The notes beneath the pieces were generated by a model, which was not told where the DNA came from, made no database searches, and was given only the letters and a program-made list of their open reading frames with translations. 64,000 nucleotides of DNA from contig JBAXRO010000001.1 of NCBI GenBank assembly GCA_037131165.1, positions 17,066 to 81,065 of the forward strand. Reading direction: 5' to 3'. Numbering within the stretch: the stretch's first letter is position 1; each line of letters starts with the position of its first letter. This DNA comes from WLNJ01 sp037131165. GTDB taxonomy: Bacteria; Actinomycetota; Thermoleophilia; Solirubrobacterales; Solirubrobacteraceae. The position numbers were made by a program, and so were the translations under genes. Shown here piece after piece: positions 7,427 to 14,157 of this stretch.

Positions 7427-8206
7427 ATGAGCATGATCAGAACCGATACCGACGGTGCCGTGCGCCATGTGATCTTCGCGCGCGAAGAGAAGCGCAACGC
7501 GATGAACATGGAGTTCATCGCCCAGCTCGACTCGGCGCTGCTCGAAGCGCAGAACGACGACTCGATCAACTGCGTCGTGATCCGCGGCGACGGACCGATG
7601 TTCTCGGCCGGGATCGACATCGAATCGCTCAACGACTTCTCGGGCGGGTTGGCTCAGCTGCGACCGATGCGCGAACACATGATCCGCGCCCTCAACCGCT
7701 GCGAGGAGATGACCAAGCCGGTCCTCCTCCAGGCTCACGGCGCAGTGATCGGCATGGCGATGGAGCTCGCCCTTGCCTGCGACATGCGGATCTGCACGGA
7801 GGAGACGGTCTGGAGCCTCCCCGAGGTGAAGATCGGCTTGATCCCCGACGTCGGCGGTTCCTCGCGCCTGCCGGCGATCGTTGGCCTCGGTCGAGCCAAG
7901 GAACTGATCATGACCGGCAAGTTCATCGACGGGCGTGAAGCCGAGCGCATCGGCCTCGCCAATCGGGCCGTGCCGGCAGGCGAGCTCGAAGACGCCACAA
8001 GCGCCCTGGTGACCGAACTGTTGGCGTGCGCCCCGGTCGCCGTGGGTCTCGCCAAGCGCGTGCTCGACTCGGTAGCCCGGCCGACGCTGGCAGCGAGCCT
8101 CGAGTTCGAGGTGACGGCCCAAACGGTCTGCGCTGCGACCGAGGACTTCGTCGAGGGAGCCACAGCAGTCAAGGAGCGCAGGCAACCTCAGTTCAAGGGC
8201 CACTGA
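7427..8206 (+). CDS. Enoyl-CoA hydratase/isomerase (crotonase family)
   Basis: A 259-residue crotonase-fold protein. Seen: REEKRNAMNMEF near residue 20, the first oxyanion-hole motif MFSAGIDIESL (about 61-71), the second region QAHGAVIGMAMELALACDMRI (in two parts, about 100-120), and the typical SLPEVKIGLIPDVGG. The catalytic Glu of hydratases is in the EVKIG stretch, while the second Glu position carries Asp (IPDVGG), which is common in family members with altered activity. Role: hydration or isomerisation of an enoyl-CoA. In this neighbourhood 3-methylglutaconyl-CoA hydration, the step between the carboxylase and HMG-CoA lyase, is a reasonable guess. Divergent from the carboxyltransferase gene. 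Confidence 0.88.
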   Translation: MSMIRTDTDGAVRHVIFAREEKRNAMNMEFIAQLDSALLEAQNDDSINCVVIRGDGPMFSAGIDIESLNDFSGGLAQLRPMREHMIRALNRCEEMTKPVLLQAHGAVIGMAMELALACDMRICTEETVWSLPEVKIGLIPDVGGSSRLPAIVGLGRAKELIMTGKFIDGREAERIGLANRAVPAGELEDATSALVTELLACAPVAVGLAKRVLDSVARPTLAASLEFEVTAQTVCAATEDFVEGATAVKERRQPQFKGH

Positions 8207-8276
8207 AGCAACGGTCCGACCGGCCGCCGCCCGGGCACAGCCAAGCCGAAGTGCAGCGAACGACAGGAGGACAGAG

Positions 8277-9284
8277 ATGAGGGCAGTCGTCATCACCGGG
8301 CGCGGCGCGCCTGAGGTGCTGAGGGTCCAGGAGCGCCCCTCACCGACCCCGGGGGCCGGCCAGGTCAAGATCGAGGTGGCCGCGGCTGGAGTCAACTTCG
8401 CCGACACGATGGCCAGGGTCGGGCTTTACGAGGACGCGCCGCCCCTGCCCTGCGTCGTCGGCTACGAGGTAGCGGGCACGGTCGTCGACCATGGCCCGGG
8501 AGTGGACCCGAGCGAGATTCCGCTCGGCACCCGGGTGATGGCCGGAACGAGGTTCGGCGGCTACGCCGAGGAGGTCGTCGTCTCGAAGGACGACGCCATA
8601 CCGCTGCCGGACTCGCTCAGCTTCGAAGAGGGCGCGGCAATCCCGGTCAACTACGCGACCGCATGGGCGGGCCTGATCGGCTACGGCTCGCTGCGCGAAG
8701 GAGAAAAGGTCCTGATCCAGGCTGCCGCCGGGGGCGTCGGGATCGCAGCCACCCAGATCGCCAAGCACGCCGGAGCCGAGATCTGGGGTACTGCCTCGCC
8801 CGGCAAGCACGACGCGATCAGGAAGCAGGGCGTGGACCACCCGATCGACTACACGCGGCCAGCTTGGGAGAAGGGCCTGCCGAAGATGGACCTGATCATG
8901 GACGCGATCGGCGGGGAGTCGTTCAGCCGCAGCTATGGCCTGCTGCGCCCCGGAGGGAGGCTCGTCGCTTTCGGGGCTTCGAGCGTTATGCAGGGGGAGC
9001 GACGCAACATGCTCAAGGCTGCGCCGAAGGCCCTGCGGATGCTCCGCGGCTTCAGCCTGCTTGACCAGATGGGCCAGAGCAAGACGGTGATCGGCCTCAA
9101 CGTGCTGCGCCTGTGGGATGACCGCGGGACGTTGACCCCATGGATCGCACCGATCCGCAAGCTGATCGACGAAGGAGTGGTCAAGCCGGTCGTGAGCGAC
9201 GTCGTCCGGTTCGACGATGCACCGGAGGCCCACCGGATCATCGGCGAGCGCCGCAACGTCGGGAAGGTCGTGCTCGTCCCCTGA
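8277..9284 (+). CDS. MDR-family NADPH:quinone oxidoreductase-like enzyme
   Basis: A 335-residue zinc-independent medium-chain dehydrogenase/reductase. The GroES-like N-terminal half contains AAAGVNFADTMARVG and VVGYEVAGTV, as in quinone oxidoreductases and VAT-1-like proteins; the cysteines and histidines that bind zinc in alcohol dehydrogenases are missing. The Rossmann half has VLIQAAAGGVGIAATQIA, with the AAGGVG nucleotide motif. Likely NADPH-dependent reduction of a quinone or enone. An excellent ribosome site (AGGAGG, 8269-8274 region) precedes ATG 8277. Same strand as the enoyl-CoA hydratase, 70 bp downstream, so co-transcription is possible. Substrate not identifiable from sequence. 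Confidence 0.85.
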   Translation: MRAVVITGRGAPEVLRVQERPSPTPGAGQVKIEVAAAGVNFADTMARVGLYEDAPPLPCVVGYEVAGTVVDHGPGVDPSEIPLGTRVMAGTRFGGYAEEVVVSKDDAIPLPDSLSFEEGAAIPVNYATAWAGLIGYGSLREGEKVLIQAAAGGVGIAATQIAKHAGAEIWGTASPGKHDAIRKQGVDHPIDYTRPAWEKGLPKMDLIMDAIGGESFSRSYGLLRPGGRLVAFGASSVMQGERRNMLKAAPKALRMLRGFSLLDQMGQSKTVIGLNVLRLWDDRGTLTPWIAPIRKLIDEGVVKPVVSDVVRFDDAPEAHRIIGERRNVGKVVLVP

Positions 9285-9303
9285 GCCCGGTCGGGCGCCG
9301 GTC

Positions 9304-10239
9304 TCAGTTGCCAGCGGCCGCCGGCGACCAGTCGATCGGTCCGGCGATCAGCGTGTGGCTCCCCAACGGCCTGCCGAGAACCTGCCTCGCATCAGCCGAG
9401 GCCGCCAGCAGCGAGCCGAGGTCGACACCCGTGTCGACTCCCATCTCCTCGACCATCGAGACGAGGTCCTCCGTTGCGATGTTCCCCGTCGCACCGGCTG
9501 GCACCGGGCAGCCGCCCAACTCGCCGAACGACGACTCGAACGACTCGACCCCCGACTCGAGCGCAGCGAGGACGTTGGCGAGTGCCTGGCCGCGGGTGTT
9601 GTGAAAGTGCGCCGTCAGCTCGATGCCCGGAAGTGCCTCGCGAGCCAGATCGAAGAACTCGCGGACCTGGACGGGATTGGCCATCCCGGTGGTGTCGCCG
9701 AACCCGATCTCCTCGGCGCCGGCATCGGCGAGCCTTGCCGCGATCTCCATGACGCGGGCCGGCTCAACCCGGCCCTCCCAGGGACAGCCGAACGAAGTCG
9801 AGATCACGGCCTCGCGCCTGAGGCCGTCCTCTCCCGCCCTTGCGAGAGTCGCCGCGACCCCTTCGATCGACTCCTCGACCGAGCGGTTCACGTTTCGCCT
9901 GTTGTGCTCCTCGCTGGCGGAAAGGAACACGTTGACCTCGTGGAATCGGTCCCGGCGCTCGAGCGCCCGCTCGAGGCCCTTGAGGTTCGGGATCAGGACG
10001 GACACAGAGACCCCCTCGGGGATCGAGATCCCATCGAGGACGGCGTCGGCATCGCTCAACTGGGGGATCACGTCGGGCCTGACGAAACTGGTCACCTCGA
10101 TCCGCTTGAGGCCGGTTCGCGCGAGGCTGTCGATCAGGCGGATCTTATCCGCTGTGGCGATCGTCTCCGGCTCGTTCTGGAAGCCGTCGCGGGGACCGAC
10201 CTCTCGGATCCGGATCCGCTCGGGGAGGGCGCCGCTCAT
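9304..10239 (-). CDS. mvaB: Hydroxymethylglutaryl-CoA lyase
   Basis: A 311-residue TIM-barrel lyase of the HMGL family. Motifs seen: REVGPRDGFQNEP near residue 12 (metal and substrate binding), TSFVRPDVIPQLSDA, and ELTAHFHNTRGQALANV with the metal-binding HxH, followed by GGCPVPAGATGN, which carries the catalytic Cys loop. Reaction: HMG-CoA to acetyl-CoA plus acetoacetate, the last step of leucine degradation. It is encoded 34 bp downstream of the SDR gene on the same strand, probably as an operon. With the carboxyltransferase and enoyl-CoA hydratase nearby it outlines a leucine/isovalerate route. Family and length are typical; no irregularities. Confidence 0.93.
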   Translation of the reverse strand: MSGALPERIRIREVGPRDGFQNEPETIATADKIRLIDSLARTGLKRIEVTSFVRPDVIPQLSDADAVLDGISIPEGVSVSVLIPNLKGLERALERRDRFHEVNVFLSASEEHNRRNVNRSVEESIEGVAATLARAGEDGLRREAVISTSFGCPWEGRVEPARVMEIAARLADAGAEEIGFGDTTGMANPVQVREFFDLAREALPGIELTAHFHNTRGQALANVLAALESGVESFESSFGELGGCPVPAGATGNIATEDLVSMVEEMGVDTGVDLGSLLAASADARQVLGRPLGSHTLIAGPIDWSPAAAGN

Positions 10240-10273
10240 CGAACCGACTCCAGGCCCCGTGGACCGGTCCCGA

Positions 10274-11026
10274 TCACCACATCGAGAGGCCGCCGCTGAC
10301 GTTCAGCACCTGGCCGGTCACGTATGAAGCGTCGTCACTGGCGAGGAAGGCGATCCCGGCGGCGACCTCCTCCGGCTCGCCGGCGCGCTTGGCAGCGGTC
10401 GCGTTGATCATGCCCTGCTTGAGCTTGCGGCCAACCTCGCCGTAGAACTCCTCGGCTGCGTTGAGCAGCGGCGTTTCGATCGGACCGGGCGCCATCGCGT
10501 TGCTGCGGACGCCGTAGCGGGCACCCTCGAGGGCGATTGCCTTGGTGAACCCGATCACTCCGGCCTTGGCTGCGCTGTAGATCGAGGAGCCCGGCGAGCC
10601 GGTGCGGCCGGCCTCGCTTGCGACGTTGACGATCGAGCCCGTCCTGCGCTCCTGCATCGAGGGAAGCACCGCATGGGTCACGGCCAGCGTCCCGACGAGG
10701 TTGATCCCGAGGATCACCTCCCACATCTCCGGCGTGGTGTTGACGAAGAAACCGAACAGGTCGGTACCGGCGTTGTTGACGAGCACGTCGATCGGCCCGA
10801 TCTGCTCGACGATGCTCGCAACGCCCGCGTTGACCGCCTCGACGTTGGTCACGTCCATCTCGACGGCGACGCCGCCAAGGTCGGAGGCCAGTGCCCTTGC
10901 CTTCTCGAGCTGGGTGTCGGCGAGCGCCACCTTCGCTCCCTCCGCGGCCAAGCGCGAAGCTGTCGCGGCACCGATGCCAGAGGCGCCTCCGGTGATCAAT
11001 GCAGTCCTGCCCTCGAATCGGTTCAT
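10274..11026 (-). CDS. Short-chain dehydrogenase/reductase (SDR)
   Basis: A 250-residue classical SDR. Seen: the cofactor motif TGGASGIG (residues 13-20), DVTN near 60, NNAGTDLFG, the catalytic Ser in IVNVASEAG, and the Y-x-x-x-K motif in SSIYSAAKAGV. The Asp at the end of the second strand (VALADTQ) suggests NAD(H) rather than NADP(H). Likely a 3-hydroxyacyl-CoA or alcohol dehydrogenase acting with the neighbouring acyl-CoA genes; the substrate cannot be read from sequence. Start ATG 11026 has a TAGGCT hexamer 7 nt before it. A longer upstream frame is rejected because it would run through the divergent gene. HMG-CoA lyase follows in the same direction. Confidence 0.9.
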   Translation of the reverse strand: MNRFEGRTALITGGASGIGAATASRLAAEGAKVALADTQLEKARALASDLGGVAVEMDVTNVEAVNAGVASIVEQIGPIDVLVNNAGTDLFGFFVNTTPEMWEVILGINLVGTLAVTHAVLPSMQERRTGSIVNVASEAGRTGSPGSSIYSAAKAGVIGFTKAIALEGARYGVRSNAMAPGPIETPLLNAAEEFYGEVGRKLKQGMINATAAKRAGEPEEVAAGIAFLASDDASYVTGQVLNVSGGLSMW

Positions 11027-11033
11027 TGGCCGA

Positions 11034-11043
11034 AGCCTATACT
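11034..11043. promoter_or_regulatory. Two overlapping divergent -10 hexamers (SDR and npdG)
   Basis: AGCCTATACT at 11034-11043 contains TATACT (11038-11043, plus strand, 8 nt before ATG 11052). On the minus strand it reads TAGGCT (11039-11034, 7 nt before ATG 11026). The two hexamers share two bases, so the divergent promoters should exclude each other. Confidence 0.5.
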
Positions 11044-11051
11044 GCGCGACC

Positions 11052-11714
11052 ATGGCTGAACGCGTAGCGATAATCGGAGGGACCGGAGCGATCGGACTTG
11101 CTCTCGCATCGCGGCTGGCCGCCGCTGGATGCGAAGTCGTGATCGGCTCCCGCGACGCCGCTCGCGCAGCCGAGGCAGCCTCCGGCCTCGCTGGCGGTCC
11201 GGTCACCGGCGTCTCCAACGAGGAGGCTGCCGGCTCAGCCGGAGTGGTTTTCCTCTGCGTTCCCTTCTCGTCGCAGGCCGCGACCCTCAAGCAGATTTCG
11301 GACTCGCTCAACGAAGGCACGATCCTCGTCGACACGACTGTCCCGCTTGCGACCAACGTCGGCGGCAAGCCGACCCGCACGCTGGGAGTGCCGGACGGCT
11401 CGGCAGGCCAGCAGGCACAGGCACTCGTTCCGAAGGGCGTGACCGTCGTCTCGGGTCTTCACACGGTCTCTGCGGTGCTGCTGGCGAAGCTCGACCAACC
11501 GCTCGACGAGGACACTCTGCTGTGCTCGAACGACCGCGAGGCGATCGCCCGCGTCGCCTCGATCGTGGAGCTGGTCCCAGGCCTCAGGGCGGTCGACGCA
11601 GGCCGCCTCGAGATAGCGAAGGTCGCCGAGCAGATGACCGCGCTGATGATCTCGATGAACATCCGCCACAAGGCGCACACCGGAGTCCGGATCACCGGAC
11701 TCCCGAGTGACTGA
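11052..11714 (+). CDS. npdG: F420H2:NADP+ oxidoreductase (NADPH-dependent F420 reductase)
   Basis: A 220-residue Rossmann protein. The N-terminal signature VAIIGGTGAIGLALASRLA, closely followed by VVIGSRDAARAAEAA, is characteristic of Fno/NpdG, with SRD binding the NADP phosphate. VVFLCVPFSSQ and TILVDTTVPL follow, and the C-terminal helices match the F420-binding half. Reaction: hydride transfer between NADPH and F420, supplying F420H2 to F420-dependent enzymes. It lies 50 bp ahead of cofD on the same strand, so the cofactor's synthesis and its reduction are encoded together. The TATACT hexamer 8 nt before the ATG fixes the start and implies a leaderless message. Confidence 0.9.
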   Translation: MAERVAIIGGTGAIGLALASRLAAAGCEVVIGSRDAARAAEAASGLAGGPVTGVSNEEAAGSAGVVFLCVPFSSQAATLKQISDSLNEGTILVDTTVPLATNVGGKPTRTLGVPDGSAGQQAQALVPKGVTVVSGLHTVSAVLLAKLDQPLDEDTLLCSNDREAIARVASIVELVPGLRAVDAGRLEIAKVAEQMTALMISMNIRHKAHTGVRITGLPSD

Positions 11715-11764
11715 GCGCCCCGCTGTCCGGGTCAAGTCGAAGCCCGGACCCGATCGGAGACAGG

Positions 11765-12688
11765 GTGGCTGCTGACCCACAGGCCCCGGTGGTGGTCCTC
11801 GCAGGTGGGACCGGAGGAGCGAAGCTCGCCCGCGGCATGCTCGACCTGGTCGGCTCGCGCCTGACCGTGATCGCCAACACCGGCGACGACGTCGACATCT
11901 ACGGCGCCCGCGTCTGCCCCGACCCGGACCTCATCACCTTCCACTTGGCCGACCGGATCGACCCGCGCGGATGGGGCCTGTTGGACGACACCTTCGAGGC
12001 GATGGCCCAGCTCGAGGAGCTGGGCGCCGAATGCTGGTTCCGGCTCGGCGACAGGGACCTCGCGATCGGCTTGGAACGCTCGCGGCGACTCACTGCCGGC
12101 GAGCGCCTCACAGACACCCTCGCGGCCCTGACGCTAGCGTTCGGGGTCGAGGCGACTGTGCTGCCGATGACCGACTCGAAGGTTTCGACCTTCATCACGG
12201 CTCGCGGCCGGCGCAGGCCCTTTCAGGAGTTCATGATCGTCGACCGAGCCGAGGGTCCGGTCGAGGGGGTCGAGTTCGAGGGAATCCAAGCCGCCGAGCC
12301 GCCGCCCGAGGCACTCGCAGCTATCGGAGCTGCCGAAGCGATCGTGATCGGGCCTTCGAACCCGGCAATCTCGATCGAACCGATCCTCAGCGTCCCTGGG
12401 TTGAGCGAGGCGATCGCGGCCAGCCCAGCCCCGGTCGTCGCAGTCAGCCCGCTGGTCGACGGCAACGCAGTCAAGGGACCGACCGAGGAGTTCCTGCGGG
12501 CTGCAGGAATCGAGGTCGGCCCGGAGGGAATCGCGGCCCACTACTCGGATGTAGCGGATGTGCTCGTGGCCGACAGCGAGGCGAAGTCGCTGCCGACTCA
12601 CGTCTGCGACGTCCTGATGGACGGGCTCGCCGGCCAGGTGCGCCTCGCGTCCGAAGTACTCGAGGCCGCGGCATCGGTCGGTCGCTGA
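11765..12688 (+). CDS. cofD: 2-phospho-L-lactate/PEP transferase CofD (FbiA)
   Basis: A 307-residue F420 biosynthesis enzyme. It joins the activated three-carbon unit (lactyl- or enolpyruvyl-2-diphosphoguanosine) to the deazaflavin Fo, giving F420-0 or dehydro-F420-0. Motifs: VVVLAGGTGGAKLARGM at residues 8-24, VIANTGDDVDIYGARVCPD (37-55), WFRLGDRDLAIGLERS, and MTDSKVSTFI, all conserved in CofD/FbiA. The GTG start 11765 has GGAGACAGG just before it. It is followed by cofC after 28 bp and cofE by overlap: a compact cofD-cofC-cofE operon behind npdG. Length is typical. Confidence 0.95.
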   Translation: MAADPQAPVVVLAGGTGGAKLARGMLDLVGSRLTVIANTGDDVDIYGARVCPDPDLITFHLADRIDPRGWGLLDDTFEAMAQLEELGAECWFRLGDRDLAIGLERSRRLTAGERLTDTLAALTLAFGVEATVLPMTDSKVSTFITARGRRRPFQEFMIVDRAEGPVEGVEFEGIQAAEPPPEALAAIGAAEAIVIGPSNPAISIEPILSVPGLSEAIAASPAPVVAVSPLVDGNAVKGPTEEFLRAAGIEVGPEGIAAHYSDVADVLVADSEAKSLPTHVCDVLMDGLAGQVRLASEVLEAAASVGR

Positions 12689-12716
12689 TCCCGAATAACA
12701 GGCAAGATCAGGGCCG

Positions 12717-13382
12717 ATGACCGTCGCGATCCTGCCGATGAAACCGCCCACCGTGGGCAAGACGAGGCTCGCGGGCGAGTTCGATCCGTCGTTCCGCAGC
12801 GAACTGGCCGAGGCGATGTTCCTCGACGTGCTGGCCGCCCTGGCCCTCAGCCAACTGATCGATCGCACTCTCGTCGTGACAGCCGACCAGGACTGCGCCA
12901 AGGCAGCGACCGCACACGGAGCCGCCACCGTCGACGACCCGGGCTGTGACGGGCATAGTTCGGCGGCCTCGCTGGGGGCGAGGGAGGCAGCGCTCGACGG
13001 AGCGGAGCGGGTGCTCCTCGTTCCCGGTGACTGCCCTGCCCTCGACCCAGCCGAAGTCGACTCGCTGATCGGGGAGGCCGACCGTGTCGCGGGGTGCTTG
13101 GTGGTTCCCGACCGCCACGGCACCGGCACCAACGCCCTCCTGATCTGCCCACCTCTTGCGATGGCCCCGTCCTTCGGCCCCGGCAGCCACCGCCGGCACC
13201 TCGCTCTCGCAGCCGGTGCCGGCGTGCGGGCCGAGTCGGTAGCGGTCCCCTCGCTCGCCTTCGATGTCGACACACCGGAGGACCTCGAATCCCTGATCGA
13301 ACACCTCAGGGACGGCCATGCGGCCGCCCCGAGGACCCGCTCGCTGCTGGCGCGGACAGGGAGGCTGCCCGCCCATGCCTGA
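12717..13382 (+). CDS. cofC: 2-phospholactate/PEP guanylyltransferase CofC (FbiD)
   Basis: A 221-residue nucleotidyltransferase-fold enzyme. It makes the GDP-activated three-carbon donor used by CofD from GTP and 2-phospholactate or phosphoenolpyruvate. Seen: MTVAILPMKPPTVGKTRLAG at the N-terminus (nucleotide-binding Lys/Arg loop), VLLVPGDCPALDP (metal-binding Asp), VVPDRHGTGTNALL and FGPGSHRRH, all typical of CofC/FbiD. In actinobacteria the substrate is generally reported to be PEP, but sequence alone does not settle this. Its last codons overlap the start of cofE by 8 nt. Same operon as cofD. Confidence 0.94.
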   Translation: MTVAILPMKPPTVGKTRLAGEFDPSFRSELAEAMFLDVLAALALSQLIDRTLVVTADQDCAKAATAHGAATVDDPGCDGHSSAASLGAREAALDGAERVLLVPGDCPALDPAEVDSLIGEADRVAGCLVVPDRHGTGTNALLICPPLAMAPSFGPGSHRRHLALAAGAGVRAESVAVPSLAFDVDTPEDLESLIEHLRDGHAAAPRTRSLLARTGRLPAHA

Positions 13383-14136
13383 CGCCGGATTGACCGCGAC
13401 CCCGCTTGCCGGGCTGCCCGAGGTCGCGCAAGGCGCCGATCTCGGCGAGATGGTCGCTGCGGCTGCCGCGGGTCGGGATCTCGACGGGGCGGTCCTCGTC
13501 GTCTCGCACAAGGCCGTCTCCAAGGCAGAAGGCGCGCTTCGCCATCTCGCGGACGTCGTTCCTGGGCAGAGGGCACTCGAGATCGCGGCCCAGCAGGACC
13601 GCGACCCCCGCCATGTCGAGGTGATCCTCGAGCAGACGGATGAGTTGCTCAGGGCCGAGCATGGCGTCCTGATCTGCGTGACCCACCACGGCTTCGTCTG
13701 CGCGAACGCCGGAGTCGATGCATCGAACGCCCCGGGCGAAGAGACGCTGGTGCTGCTGCCGAGAGACCCGGACGGATCGGCGAGGAGGTTGCGGAGCAGG
13801 GTCAGGGATCTGACCGGCTCGTCACCGGCCGTGGTGATCGCCGACTCGTTCGGCCGGGCATGGCGCTTCGCTCAGGTGGACGTCGCCGTGGGCTGCGCCG
13901 GCCTGACGACGATCGACGACTGGGCCGGCCGTCCCGACCGGTCGGGACGCGAACTGTCGGCCACCGCGATCGCCATTGCCGACAGCGCAGCGGCCGCGGC
14001 CGACCTCGCCCGCTCGAAGGACAGCGGCGAGCCGGTGGTCGTGATCGACGGGCTGGCGAGGTTCGTCAGCGACGACGACGGGCCTGGAGCGGCCGCCCTG
14101 CTGCGTCCAGCTGCTCAGGACCTCTTCCGCCGCTAG
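13375..14136 (+). CDS. cofE: F420-0:gamma-glutamyl ligase CofE (single-domain)
   Basis: A 253-residue ligase that adds gamma-linked glutamates to F420-0 using GTP. Seen: VLVVSHKAVSKAEGA near residue 43, GVLICVTHHGFVCANAGVD (about 98-116), and VVIADSFGRAWRFAQVDVAVG, all conserved in CofE and the N-terminal half of FbiB. The length matches archaeal CofE; the nitroreductase-like C-terminal domain of mycobacterial FbiB is absent. That domain reduces dehydro-F420-0, so a separate reductase must exist elsewhere if CofC uses PEP. Start ATG 13375 lies inside the cofC 3' end (overlap including ATGCCTGA). The gene ends 21 bp from the convergent fbiC. Confidence 0.94.
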   Translation: MPDAGLTATPLAGLPEVAQGADLGEMVAAAAAGRDLDGAVLVVSHKAVSKAEGALRHLADVVPGQRALEIAAQQDRDPRHVEVILEQTDELLRAEHGVLICVTHHGFVCANAGVDASNAPGEETLVLLPRDPDGSARRLRSRVRDLTGSSPAVVIADSFGRAWRFAQVDVAVGCAGLTTIDDWAGRPDRSGRELSATAIAIADSAAAAADLARSKDSGEPVVVIDGLARFVSDDDGPGAAALLRPAAQDLFRR

Positions 14137-14157
14137 GGGACGCCGGGCGAGGGCGCG

